A DNA stretch of 64,000 nucleotides, taken from positions 40,517-104,516 of the forward strand of contig JAAELO010000011.1 in assembly GCA_024226555.1 (NCBI GenBank), given 5' to 3'. The stretch's first letter is position 1. Every line of letters begins with the position of its first letter. This stretch comes from Desulfobacterales bacterium. GTDB taxonomy: Bacteria > Desulfobacterota > Desulfobacteria > Desulfobacterales > JAAELO01. The notes under the pieces were generated by a model that made no database searches, had not been told where the DNA came from, and saw only the letters and a list, made by a program, of their open reading frames with translations. The translations under genes and the position numbers were made by a program. Of this stretch, positions 27,808 through 36,709 are shown piece by piece.

Positions 27808-28521
27808 ATGAAAACAATATTAAGCAAACTGATTCTAATAACAATGTTAGTCTTATTAACTTCATGCTCTGGAAATTTAAACCTTGATTTACCAAAACCA
27901 GGTGGAAATCAGGCAACAAAATCTCAACCCTCCCTGAATACTTATTACAGAACAATGCCTGCAGCTGAAGGATCATTATGGACCGACACAGGAAACATGC
28001 TTTTTATTGACAAGAAAGCAAAAAAAGTTGGGGATACCATTATGGTTGAAATTATGGAGAATTCAACATCTTCAATTGGAGCAGGAACCAATTCTAACAG
28101 AGCTTCAAACTCAAATGCAAAGACTGGGGCCCTTTTTGGTTATATGAAAAAACTTAAAGAAAAAGCCCCGGGAATTGATCCTGAAAATTTAATGAACCAA
28201 CAGTACGCCAGTGATTTTGCAGGTAAAGGCTCAAGTAACAGAAGTGGTAGTATTACAGCATCTGTAGCGGCCCGAATAGTATCTATTCTACCTAATGGCA
28301 ATATAATGATTTATGGCAAAAGAGAATTAAAGGTAAACAGTGAAACTCAGATCATTACAATTTCAGGTATAGTAAGGCCATCTGATATAGATTCAACCAA
28401 TAAGGTTAAATCAACATATATTGCTGATGCAAAAATTGAATACTCAGGTTTTGGAACGGTTGGTGATAATCAGAAGAATGGCTGGTTTTCAAGAGTAATT
28501 TCAAATGTCTGGCCTTTTTAA
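27808..28521 (+). CDS. flgH: Flagellar L-ring protein FlgH (lipoprotein)
   Basis: A 237-residue outer-membrane lipoprotein forming the L-ring bushing. The lipobox LLTSC gives lipidated Cys20. Family segments are GSLWTDTGNMLFIDKKAKKVGDTIMVEIMENS and VAARIVSILPNGNIMIYGKRELKVNSETQIITISGIVRPSDIDSTNKVKSTYIADAKIEYSGFG, ending NGWFSRVISNVWPF. AAAGGATATAAATT precedes the ATG. Its presence shows the cell has an outer membrane. A MITE starts 5 bp after the stop. Confidence 0.96.
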   Translation: MKTILSKLILITMLVLLTSCSGNLNLDLPKPGGNQATKSQPSLNTYYRTMPAAEGSLWTDTGNMLFIDKKAKKVGDTIMVEIMENSTSSIGAGTNSNRASNSNAKTGALFGYMKKLKEKAPGIDPENLMNQQYASDFAGKGSSNRSGSITASVAARIVSILPNGNIMIYGKRELKVNSETQIITISGIVRPSDIDSTNKVKSTYIADAKIEYSGFGTVGDNQKNGWFSRVISNVWPF

Positions 28522-28526
28522 TTAAA

Positions 28527-28715
28527 GGGAATCTATAATAATTGGAATTTTTATTGAAATACAACGTTTATAAAAGCTTTCAGTTTTATAAAATCTCTGC
28601 GTGATAAAAAAATAACGAACCTGTTTTACAGCAGTTCTTTTTTGGGAATAACACAGAATTTCGGTGAAAACAAAACTAAAGCCTTTTGTTTTATAGGCAG
28701 TTGTTAGAGATTCAC
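28527..28715. mobile_element. MITE-like element between flgH and flgI
   Basis: Left end GGGAATCTATAATAATTGGAAT, right end GTTGTTAGAGATTCAC. The interior includes TTTATAAAAGCTTTCAG and GCCTTTTGTTTTATAGGCAG. It ends 19 bp before the flgI start codon. Confidence 0.88.
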
Positions 28716-28734
28716 TTACCAGGGGAATTAATAA

Positions 28735-29778
28735 ATGATTAAAAAAAGCATAATATTTGTAGCATTAATATCTCTTTTATCAATCTTTCTACTTGAAACA
28801 GCTTTTGCTGTTAGGATTAAGGATTTAGTTTCCATAAAAGGTATTAGAAAAAATCAACTCGTAGGTTATGGCCTGATTGTTGGTCTGAACGGAACCGGTG
28901 ATAAATCAGGCGCTGAATTTACAATGCAGTCCCTTGGAAATATGATTCAGAGAATGGGGATTCACATTGATAAGGCACAACTCAAAGTAAAAAATGTTGC
29001 AGCAGTTATGGTAACAGCAGAACTTCCTCCCTTTGCAAGAATTGGATCAAAAATTGATATTATGGTTTCTTCAGTTGGAGATGCTAAGAGTCTTTCAGGA
29101 GGTATGCTATTGTTAACACCATTAAGGGGTGTGGATGGTAAGGTTTATGCATTGGCTCAGGGTGGTATCGCCTTAGGTGGTGCAGGTGGTGATAAAAAAG
29201 CATATGAATTAGTAGCAAGACTACCTTCAGGAGCTAGTGTGGAAAGGGAGATAAGAGTTAGGCTTAATGGTAAACGATCATTAACGTTATCTCTCATAAA
29301 TCCGGATTTTACAACCGTTACAAGAATAGTCCAAATAATTAACACTTCTATGGGTAAAGAACTTGCGGCAGCAATTGATTCCGGGGCTGTGAAAATAACT
29401 ATTCCTGAGGATAGACAGGGTGATGTTGCTAATTTCATTGCTGGCCTTGAGACGTTAGAAATAGTACCGGATGGTGTAGCCAAAATTATACTTAATGAAA
29501 AAACAGGTACTGTTGTAATAGGTGAAAAAGTTACTATCTCTACAGTTGCTATAGCCCATGGAGATTTAACAATAAGAATTAAAAATCAGGAAAATGCAAT
29601 ACCTCCCAGAAGAGGGGAAAAGCCAGGAGAAAGTCTGGTTGTTATTCCAAAGGGTTCAACCATAGGAGATCTTGTAAAAGCCCTGAATGCTCTTGGTGTA
29701 AAACCTGCTGATTTAATAAGTATTTTTCAGAGTATAAAAGCTGCGGGAGCTCTTCAGGCAGAGCTTGAAATTATATAG
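28735..29778 (+). CDS. flgI: Flagellar P-ring protein FlgI
   Basis: A 347-residue periplasmic P-ring subunit. The signal peptide KSIIFVALISLLSIFLLETAFA is cleaved before VRIKDLVSIKGIRKNQLVGYGLIVGLNGTGDKSG, the most conserved FlgI segment. Further conserved parts are SLGNMIQRMGI, VAAVMVTAELPPFARIGSKIDI, GGMLLLTPL and the C-terminal LVKALNALGVKPADLISIFQSIKAAGALQAELEII. A GGGG-type site within the element-derived leader precedes the ATG. A short MITE follows its stop codon directly. Confidence 0.97.
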   Translation: MIKKSIIFVALISLLSIFLLETAFAVRIKDLVSIKGIRKNQLVGYGLIVGLNGTGDKSGAEFTMQSLGNMIQRMGIHIDKAQLKVKNVAAVMVTAELPPFARIGSKIDIMVSSVGDAKSLSGGMLLLTPLRGVDGKVYALAQGGIALGGAGGDKKAYELVARLPSGASVEREIRVRLNGKRSLTLSLINPDFTTVTRIVQIINTSMGKELAAAIDSGAVKITIPEDRQGDVANFIAGLETLEIVPDGVAKIILNEKTGTVVIGEKVTISTVAIAHGDLTIRIKNQENAIPPRRGEKPGESLVVIPKGSTIGDLVKALNALGVKPADLISIFQSIKAAGALQAELEII

Positions 29779-29871
29779 AGGAAAATTCTAATAATTAGAA
29801 TTTTAGTAAAATAAAAACTGGAGTTAAAATAAAACTAAAGCCTTTGTTTTGTAGGCAATTATTAGTTTTTC
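29779..29871. mobile_element. Degenerate MITE between flgI and flgJ
   Basis: Left end AGGAAAATTCTAATAATTAGAATTTT, right end GGCAATTATTAGTTTTTC. The termini are eroded but the interior (AAAACTAAAGCCTTTGTTTTGTAGG) matches the copy at 28527. It begins at the base after the flgI stop. Confidence 0.7.
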
Positions 29872-29889
29872 TTAAAATAGGAGGCCCCT

Positions 29890-30225
29890 GTGAAGTTAGA
29901 TTTGAATTCAGCTCTTCAAAATCACAAATTAAATAAAGACATTAACGAAGTTCAAAAAGCGGATGAAAAAAAACTGAAAGAGGCATGTTCTGATTTTGAA
30001 TCAATATTTATGGAAATGATGTTAAAATCCATGAGAAGCGCGCTTCCTGGAGATAGTATTTTCGAAAAGGGATTAGCTGATGATATATATCAATCCATGT
30101 ATGATCAGAAACTTACTGAAAATATAGCCAGGGGTCCGAATAATTTAGGACTTGGTGACCAATTATACAGACAACTAAGTCGAAATAAAAACATTGATAT
30201 TCCAAAAGATAAAGGGAACCTCTAA
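29890..30225 (+). CDS. flgJ: FlgJ-type rod-binding/assembly protein (no muramidase domain)
   Basis: A 111-residue rod cap/scaffold protein, the rod-binding half of FlgJ. The signature is LKEACSDFESIFMEMMLKSMRSALPGDSIFEKGLADDIYQSMYDQKLTENIA. The peptidoglycan hydrolase domain of enterobacterial FlgJ is absent, as in many other lineages, so a separate hydrolase is needed. The start is GTG with AGGAGGCCCCT before it. The final codons GGG AAC CTC TAA lie inside the MITE at 30213, so the C-terminal GNL and stop codon come from the element. Confidence 0.9.
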   Translation: MKLDLNSALQNHKLNKDINEVQKADEKKLKEACSDFESIFMEMMLKSMRSALPGDSIFEKGLADDIYQSMYDQKLTENIARGPNNLGLGDQLYRQLSRNKNIDIPKDKGNL

Positions 30226-30378
30226 TAATTAGATTTTTTATTGAAACTCTTATAAAATTTTCAATTTTATAAGAAACAAGGCATTAGAAAAAATAACGAG
30301 CTGATTTTACTACCTTTTTTTTCGTAATAACGCTGTAGTTCAGAGTATAAAAATCAAAAAATAGTCTATAGAGTTCCC
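30213..30378. mobile_element. MITE-like element overlapping the flgJ 3' end
   Basis: Left end GGGAACCTCTAATAATTAGATTTT overlaps the last four codons of flgJ; right end AGTCTATAGAGTTCCC is eroded. The interior contains TTTATAAGAAACAAGGC and AACGAGCTGATTTTAC. The rest of the gap to 30494 has no gene. Confidence 0.85.
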
Positions 30379-30494
30379 TCTAATCTTTAGCGATGATTTT
30401 TTTTGTGTTGCAGGTTTTCTTATAAACTTCATAATTTAACATAAAAAACTCCTAACCCCCCACCAATTAACCTCTATATCAAATTTATAATAAA

Positions 30495-30510
30495 TGGCAC
30501 AGATACTGCA
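30495..30510 (+). promoter_or_regulatory. Sigma-54 promoter of flgN-flgK-flgL-csrA-fliW
   Basis: TGGCAC-AGATA-CTGCA has the -24 GG and -12 GC separated by 10 nt, as at 25114. It lies 93 bp upstream of the flgN start. Confidence 0.8.
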
Positions 30511-30603
30511 AATATCTTAATTAAGTATGAAATTCGATTTATTCAGAGGAAAATATTTCCTACTCAATCGAATAAAACTAAGAATAATAAGGAGATAGTT
30601 CTT

Positions 30604-31095
30604 GTGGAAGCCAGTATTTGCAAAGAGATAATATCACTATTCAAGGAGAAGAGAAATCTGTTCCTAAATTTGATTGATATTCTGGATGAGGAAAAAAAGT
30701 CCATAATTTCAATTGATATTGATCAGCTTTGGCATTTCACAAAGGAGAAGAATCTTAAAACAAAAGAGATTGAGAAAATAAGAGAAACTATTCTTGAAAT
30801 ATTATCTGATAGTTCCATAAATCATGGAATGGATAAAAATACATTTAGTATGGTTAGTGTTCTTGATAATTTACCAACCCAAATTGCACGAATTTTAGAA
30901 CCCCTTAGAATTGAGTTTTTGACACTGACACAAGAGATCACATCAAGAGTTAAAGATAATCAGGTTTTTATTAATGAATATTTGAAAACCATGGATGACG
31001 TTACATCGATTATTATGGGAACATATAATCAGAATAAGAAAAGTAACACTTACAGTAGCAGATGTATGTCGAACTATCTGCAAAACGGGGTATAA
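30604..31095 (+). CDS. flgN: FlgN-like export chaperone for hook-junction proteins
   Basis: A 163-residue, mostly helical, coiled-coil-rich protein (LFKEKRNLFLNLIDILDEEKKSIISIDIDQLWHFTKEKNLKTKEIEKIR), the pattern of FlgN, which binds FlgK and FlgL C-termini and hands them to the export gate. Sequence similarity in this family is low; the call rests on the helical pattern, the size and the position 3 bp upstream of flgK. The start is GTG with AAGGAGATAG before it. Confidence 0.75.
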   Translation: MEASICKEIISLFKEKRNLFLNLIDILDEEKKSIISIDIDQLWHFTKEKNLKTKEIEKIRETILEILSDSSINHGMDKNTFSMVSVLDNLPTQIARILEPLRIEFLTLTQEITSRVKDNQVFINEYLKTMDDVTSIIMGTYNQNKKSNTYSSRCMSNYLQNGV

Positions 31096-31098
31096 ATT

Positions 31099-33834
31099 AT
31101 GGCTGGTGGCATAGGTTTAACAATGGATATAGCCAGACACGCTCTGGCATCTGCGCAACAAGGACTTTCTGTTTCCGGTAACAACGTTGCAAATGTAAGT
31201 ACGCCCAGCTACTCAAAACAGAATGCAAGACAGGTAACAACACTACCATTAAAACTGGGCAGAATCCAGCTAGGTACTGGTGTTAAGGTTGATAGTGTAA
31301 AAAGAGCTACAGATAAGCTACTTGAACGAAGGATAATGTATGAAACTTCAACAAAAAAGGCTTATGAAGAAGGTTCTTCATATATGTCAATTCTGGCAAC
31401 TTTTTTTAATGAAAATGCCGAGAATAGTATAAGTAAAACCATTGCAGATTTCTGGAATACCTGGCACGACCTTTCAAACCACCCTGCCGGATCTGCTGAA
31501 AGAACAGCAGTTCATGAATTTGGAATGCTGATGACAGAGGAATTAAACGCTCTTGACACCGATTTGAAAACACTTTCAAATGATCTTACATCTGAAATTT
31601 GGGGTTCCATTACAGAAATTAATGCTATCGCAAAGTCTATAGCCGCTATGAATAAAGAGATTGCAAGTGTTGAAGTATCCGCAAATGCAAACGATCAAAG
31701 AGACAAAAGAAACAGACTTATGAAAAGTCTTAGTGAACTAGTGGATATACAAACATTTGAGCAGGATAATGGAGAAGTTACTATAATAATGTCTAAGGGG
31801 GCGCAGTTAGTTAATGGCCCTGATCATAACCTGCTGAACTTAAGAGATGGTAACGTCTATTGGAAAGCTGCAAATGATAATGCTGAGATAGATATAACGG
31901 ACAGAGTCAAAGGTGGAAAAATTGGTGGTTGGCTGGAACAGAGGGATGAGGTTGTTAAGAAGTATTCTAACGACCTGAAATCTCTTACAAATGGTTTAGT
32001 ATGGGAAGTTAATTATCAACACAGTCAGGGTGTGGGATTAGATTTCTTTGCAACTCCATTAACCGGTTCATACTCAACCCATACATCTGGAAGGTTTGAT
32101 ACGCTTCCCTTTGGAGATAAGATCGATTATGAAAAAGATTTTAAGATGTGGGTTAAAAAATCGGATGCAATTGATCCTCTTGCTACCTCAAGGTCTATAG
32201 TTGTTGATATGGCCGTTTCTGACAGTAAAATAGAGGCGCCCGTTTATCCTGGTAAATCAGATGCTTCAACAAAATATACATTTACAGTGGAAAAAGCAGG
32301 AACCATTGGAGGATCCGGGTTTAATTTCCCCGAAGTAAACTGGAAAAAAACCAACATGATAACAGGGGAAGTGGAAGTTGGTCTTGCTCCTCTTCCAATA
32401 ACAAATGGTGAAGGAAACCTGAATGTTGAAGGTATAAGTATGACAATTAAACCAGGATATCTTGTTGCTGGTAATACCTTTTCCATAAATACAGATGAAA
32501 ACGGTGCTCCGGACCTTTTGGACATTCGGGTAAAACCTACAATAGTCGCAAACAGTGTGTCTGACACCTATGTATTTACTGTAAAAGCAGACAGTGGTGG
32601 AGTTATTGGAAGAGATGATATTGAGATACTTTGGAAAAACTCTACAACAAATGGCGTTGTGAAGCTTGATCCGGAAGAGTCACCTGTGATGTTTGTTGAT
32701 GGGTTGCAGGTGGATTTTGGAGAGCAGGGAACAGTTTTTGAGGGTGATACCTTTACCATTACAACAAATGAGAAAGGTGAGGGCAAAGTTAATCTTGAAG
32801 ATGACTGGCATTGGACAATTGAATCTTTTGCAGATGAGTTCAATAAAAAGTCTGGTGATTCAGGAATAGTTGCAACTGCAATTGAGGAAAAAACAAAAAT
32901 AAGGTTTTCTCCCAGAGAAGGCTTTAGTTTTGCATTCTCAGATGAAGATTCAGAGGATTCGGGGACTTCAGCAGCTCTTGGTTTAAATACTTTTTTTTCT
33001 GGAGATGATGCAGGTTCTGTTAAATTAAATGATGCAATTGGAGACCTAAACAAAATTGCAGTGGCCAGAATTGATGGCGGAAGTAGCAAAGGGATTATTA
33101 GTGATACTAAGGTAAAGTTCCCTATTATTATCAACTCTGAAAATGATATCATCGAATTCCAGGAGGATGATGGAACTGGGATTATTGATAATATTAGAGC
33201 ATCATTAAGTCCTGGCACATATGTAACAGAAGCAGACCTACATACACTGGCAAAGGATGTTGAACTTTCTATTGAAGCAGCTTCACAAAGAAGAGGACAT
33301 GGAATTGAATACAAAGTGATCTATGATAATAAAAAGAAAAAATTTATTATCAAAGAGGATGGTGGTTCTAAGCTAAAAGAAATAAGAATCATTTGGGCAA
33401 AAAGTTCTGCTGCTCCAAAATTGGGGTTTGACTTTCTTGAAGATTCCTATCTTCCACCAAATGGGGATTATGGTTTAGGTAATAATAAAAATGCTTTAAT
33501 ACTTGCAGACCTTCAGTTTGAAAAACAAAGGCTTCCGGTATGGACATTTATAAGAGGACAGGAAGCTTTTTCGGAATCAATGGAAGCAAGTACAGAAGGT
33601 TACTATCAGGGGCTAATTGGATCAATGGGAACAAAGGCCTCAAGTATTGAAAGAGGACTTGAGTTTAGTAGTGCAATGGTAGAAAAGCTTAATGAACAAA
33701 GGGATGCATTGTCTGGAGTCTCCCTTGATGAAGAGATGACAAATATGATGAAATATCAGCAGTCATACACAGCAGCATCAAAACTCTTAAAAACATCTGA
33801 TGAAATGTTACAGACAATTTTAAGTATTAAGTAA
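31099..33834 (+). CDS. flgK: Flagellar hook-associated protein 1 FlgK, enlarged
   Basis: A 911-residue first hook-filament junction protein (about 550 in enterobacteria). The N-terminus has ARHALASAQQGLSVSGNNVANVSTPSYSKQNARQ and the D1 helices. The C-terminus has GVSLDEEMTNMMKYQQSYTAASKLLKTSDEMLQTILSIK, both classic. The middle (about residues 350-800) is expanded. Two tandem related modules lie at about 390-468 and 490-565 (each runs from Y.FTV..AG..G to a NT-type DENG/NEKG end). A third module (about 670-780) is shared with FlgL. It starts 3 bp after flgN. The enlarged domains should lie on the outer surface of the junction. Confidence 0.95.
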   Translation: MAGGIGLTMDIARHALASAQQGLSVSGNNVANVSTPSYSKQNARQVTTLPLKLGRIQLGTGVKVDSVKRATDKLLERRIMYETSTKKAYEEGSSYMSILATFFNENAENSISKTIADFWNTWHDLSNHPAGSAERTAVHEFGMLMTEELNALDTDLKTLSNDLTSEIWGSITEINAIAKSIAAMNKEIASVEVSANANDQRDKRNRLMKSLSELVDIQTFEQDNGEVTIIMSKGAQLVNGPDHNLLNLRDGNVYWKAANDNAEIDITDRVKGGKIGGWLEQRDEVVKKYSNDLKSLTNGLVWEVNYQHSQGVGLDFFATPLTGSYSTHTSGRFDTLPFGDKIDYEKDFKMWVKKSDAIDPLATSRSIVVDMAVSDSKIEAPVYPGKSDASTKYTFTVEKAGTIGGSGFNFPEVNWKKTNMITGEVEVGLAPLPITNGEGNLNVEGISMTIKPGYLVAGNTFSINTDENGAPDLLDIRVKPTIVANSVSDTYVFTVKADSGGVIGRDDIEILWKNSTTNGVVKLDPEESPVMFVDGLQVDFGEQGTVFEGDTFTITTNEKGEGKVNLEDDWHWTIESFADEFNKKSGDSGIVATAIEEKTKIRFSPREGFSFAFSDEDSEDSGTSAALGLNTFFSGDDAGSVKLNDAIGDLNKIAVARIDGGSSKGIISDTKVKFPIIINSENDIIEFQEDDGTGIIDNIRASLSPGTYVTEADLHTLAKDVELSIEAASQRRGHGIEYKVIYDNKKKKFIIKEDGGSKLKEIRIIWAKSSAAPKLGFDFLEDSYLPPNGDYGLGNNKNALILADLQFEKQRLPVWTFIRGQEAFSESMEASTEGYYQGLIGSMGTKASSIERGLEFSSAMVEKLNEQRDALSGVSLDEEMTNMMKYQQSYTAASKLLKTSDEMLQTILSIK

Positions 33835-33861
33835 ACTGGTCCTTAATGGAGAATTATTGTA

Positions 33862-35967
33862 ATGAGAATTGCAACCAATACAGTATATAGAAAAACCGAT
33901 TCAAATCTGGGTAAATTAACTTCAGATTCCATGGATGCAACTAATGTTGTAACTAATGGAAAAAGAATTAATACTATTTCAGATGATCCTGTTGGACTTT
34001 CTCAGGTTATGAATCTTAATTCATCTGTTTCCAATATCGATCAACTTCAGAGAAACATCAGCATTGCAAGAACATGGCTAAATGGTGGGGAAACAACTCT
34101 TACAAGTATTAAAAAACTAATAGATGATGCAAAAGTACTTTGTATAGCAATAAAAAATGGTTCACTTAGTGAAGCTGACAGAGCAGGGGCTGCTGATCAG
34201 ATCAGTGGATATATATGGCAGATTCAGGAACTATCAAATGCAAAAGTTAATGGAGATTACATATTTGGAGGTAGTAAAACATCCATTCCTCCCTTTGAAT
34301 TTGATAATTATGAACATCCTACAAAAGCAAATTATCTTGGTGATGAACAGCCCTTTTCAATAAAAAATGGGAAAGGTATATCTATTCGGGTTGGACACGA
34401 TGGTCATGAGGTTTTTACTAACGATTTGATACGAATTGATTCAACAAATTGTTTTATTGATTTCGTTGAATCAGTGGAGGCTGGTTTTAACGGGACAGAG
34501 CTTACAACACGTATTCCCTACGGCGAATATGCTCCAAAAAAACTGGCAGCTATGATTGAAGCAGCTTTAGAAGCAAGGTCAAGGCAAAGTAATAAAAGTG
34601 AAATCCTTATGATAGATAACATTGATGCACATGTTAATGTTACCCACTATGATTCTTTAACCCAGGGAACACCACAACCTATTGGATCTGACCCTTTACA
34701 ATTTACCTTTGATGGTCGGGAGTGGCGCTTAGGTGAAAGATTATATCCTAAACCTATAATATTACATCAACACAGTGGTGAAGATGGTATAGAGTTAGAT
34801 TTTTCAGGTAATGGAAAAACTGATGTTTCTATTAATTTTAGAAGACCAATGGAAGCTGGGGATGACATCTCTTTTGAAATTATAGTTGCAAAAGAGGGGA
34901 AGAATGCAGGAAATTCAATTAACTACGAGGTTAATTACAATATACATAGTAAATCATTTTCCATTCAGGAAGATAATTCTGCTCCAAGACTTAAAGATCT
35001 TCAAATACTATGGAAATCTGGTACACATGCAGCTAAAAGCGTAGGTGTTGATATTGGATTTAATCCAGTTGATATCAAAAGAAATATATATAGTGATGTT
35101 CCTGTTGGATGGCCAATAACAATATCAACAGGTCTCGCTCCTAAAATTGAAGAAGATGCAATAAATGAAATTCTGGAACCTAAATCTTTTACTGATAACT
35201 ATGATTTTTCACTTGAAGACTTACCGACAAATGCTTTAGAAGATTATACCGTTGGCGCAATTGATGATTATGGAAATCTTGTTCCAAAAAATGATGAAAT
35301 CATCTTCACTGAAGATAATGGATTTGGACACACAGTACCACTAATTGCAAAACTTACTCCTTCAATGAATTATGAGGATTCACATATTAGTCATCAGGAT
35401 CTTGCAGCAGATATTCAGAATCAGATGAGAAAAGTATCCTATGAAAATGGATATGGGATAGATTATATAGTAACATACAATGAGGATGATGGAAGATTTG
35501 TTATAGAACCGGATGTTAAAGGTGAACTTAAGGAACTTAATATCGATTGGGATGCAAGTACAGCAGCAACAGATTTAGGTTTTGAAAAAGAGACAAGGAT
35601 TTTCAGAAAGCCTTTGGGAGCAGATAATGTTGAGTGGGGCGTCTACAGGACACTTATAGATTTGAGAGATTATTTAAAAGCAGATGACACAGATGGCATT
35701 GATCGATCTATGACAAGACTTGAAAGTGATTTTGAGCATATTATTTCAGCAGTTTCAGGAATTGGTAATAATGAATTACGCCTTGACATTAAGGACAATA
35801 TAATTGAAGATTTAAATGTTAGTTACAGAAAAAACAGATCAAATATTGAAGATGCTGATGCGTTTGAGGCTATTTCGAACTTTCAGGCAAAGGAAGGGGC
35901 TTATAAAGCAGCTCTTGAAGCATCTTCCCGTTTAATGAAGGTAAGCCTTGTGGATTATATTAGGTAG
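33862..35967 (+). CDS. flgL: Flagellar hook-associated protein 3 FlgL, enlarged
   Basis: A 701-residue second junction protein (about 310 in enterobacteria). The N-terminus NGKRINTISDDPVGLSQVMNLNSSVSNIDQLQRNISIARTWL and C-terminus DAFEAISNFQAKEGAYKAALEASSRLMKVSLVDYIR are flagellin/FlgL-type D0-D1 helices. The central insert holds two copies of a module, at about residues 330-400 and 475-575 (pattern: I-Y-x-V-x-Y-N ... F-x-I-x-x-D ... L-K-x-L-x-I-x-W ... A-x-x-x-G-F), also found once in FlgK. It starts 27 bp after flgK; TGGAG precedes the ATG. Confidence 0.94.
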   Translation: MRIATNTVYRKTDSNLGKLTSDSMDATNVVTNGKRINTISDDPVGLSQVMNLNSSVSNIDQLQRNISIARTWLNGGETTLTSIKKLIDDAKVLCIAIKNGSLSEADRAGAADQISGYIWQIQELSNAKVNGDYIFGGSKTSIPPFEFDNYEHPTKANYLGDEQPFSIKNGKGISIRVGHDGHEVFTNDLIRIDSTNCFIDFVESVEAGFNGTELTTRIPYGEYAPKKLAAMIEAALEARSRQSNKSEILMIDNIDAHVNVTHYDSLTQGTPQPIGSDPLQFTFDGREWRLGERLYPKPIILHQHSGEDGIELDFSGNGKTDVSINFRRPMEAGDDISFEIIVAKEGKNAGNSINYEVNYNIHSKSFSIQEDNSAPRLKDLQILWKSGTHAAKSVGVDIGFNPVDIKRNIYSDVPVGWPITISTGLAPKIEEDAINEILEPKSFTDNYDFSLEDLPTNALEDYTVGAIDDYGNLVPKNDEIIFTEDNGFGHTVPLIAKLTPSMNYEDSHISHQDLAADIQNQMRKVSYENGYGIDYIVTYNEDDGRFVIEPDVKGELKELNIDWDASTAATDLGFEKETRIFRKPLGADNVEWGVYRTLIDLRDYLKADDTDGIDRSMTRLESDFEHIISAVSGIGNNELRLDIKDNIIEDLNVSYRKNRSNIEDADAFEAISNFQAKEGAYKAALEASSRLMKVSLVDYIR

Positions 35968-36009
35968 TGGATTAAAATGTACCTTAAGGCCATTTTAAAG
36001 GATTAAAAT

Positions 36010-36252
36010 ATGCTTGTACTGACAAGGAAGGTCGGTGAGTCTATAAACATTGGTGATGAAGTCACTGTTAAGGTTCTTGAAGTGAATGGAGCCAATATTA
36101 AGATTGGTATTAATGCTCCTAGGGAGATATCAATATACAGACAGGAAGTCTATGACAGGATCAGGGAAGAGAATATAAGTTCAGTTCATAGTAGTGGTAT
36201 GGATATTATGCAGGCAGTTAATATTTGGCAAAGTAGCATTAATAAGGAGTAA
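36010..36252 (+). CDS. csrA: Carbon storage regulator / translational repressor CsrA
   Basis: An 80-residue homodimeric RNA-binding protein that binds GGA in hairpin loops and blocks ribosome access. It starts [27 protein letters not shown] and contains [22 protein letters not shown], matching the family; Arg and Leu residues of the RNA-contact strands are present. It is longer at the C-terminus than the 61-residue E. coli protein, as is usual with FliW-regulated CsrA. fliW follows after 4 bp. The four flagellin mRNAs in this window carry matching hairpins. Confidence 0.97.
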   Translation: MLVLTRKVGESINIGDEVTVKVLEVNGANIKIGINAPREISIYRQEVYDRIREENISSVHSSGMDIMQAVNIWQSSINKE

Positions 36253-36256
36253 TGCA

Positions 36257-36709
36257 GTGAGGATAAATACTAAACAATTTGGTTCCGTGGATATTAATGA
36301 TGAATTGATTATTCATATGAGAGAGGGTATGCCAGGATTTCCTGATATAAAATCTTTTATTTTATTAGATAGTGAAGAAACAAAGCCTTTTTATTCCTAT
36401 CAAAGTATTGAAGATCCAAGTCTGGCTTTTATAATTATGGATCCTTTTCTGTTTAAACCCGATTATAAGGTAGATACCAAACAACTCCTTAAAAAAATGG
36501 ACTGGAAAGAGGATGAAGAGATCACAATCTGTGTTATAATTAATGCAACCCATAACGATCCCAGAAAAATGACTGCTAATCTTGTTGGGCCTTTAATTAT
36601 TAATGCAAAAAAATGTGAAGCAGCTCAAATGGTAATTTACGACACTGATTATTCATATAAACATGCTATTTTTAATGATGAGACTGACAATAAAAAAACC
36701 GGGACCTAA
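36257..36709 (+). CDS. fliW: Flagellar assembly factor FliW
   Basis: A protein of about 150 residues that binds both flagellin and CsrA; free FliW sequesters CsrA allosterically once flagellin has been exported. Segments: VDINDELIIHMREGMPGFPDIKSFILLD, SLAFIIMDPFLFKPDY and TANLVGPLIINAKKCEAAQMVIYDTDYS. The start is taken as GTG at 36257 with AAGGAGTAATGCA before it; a longer frame overlapping csrA has no site. Its stop overlaps the stop of the convergent gene at 36706 by 3 bp. Confidence 0.93.
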   Translation: MRINTKQFGSVDINDELIIHMREGMPGFPDIKSFILLDSEETKPFYSYQSIEDPSLAFIIMDPFLFKPDYKVDTKQLLKKMDWKEDEEITICVIINATHNDPRKMTANLVGPLIINAKKCEAAQMVIYDTDYSYKHAIFNDETDNKKTGT

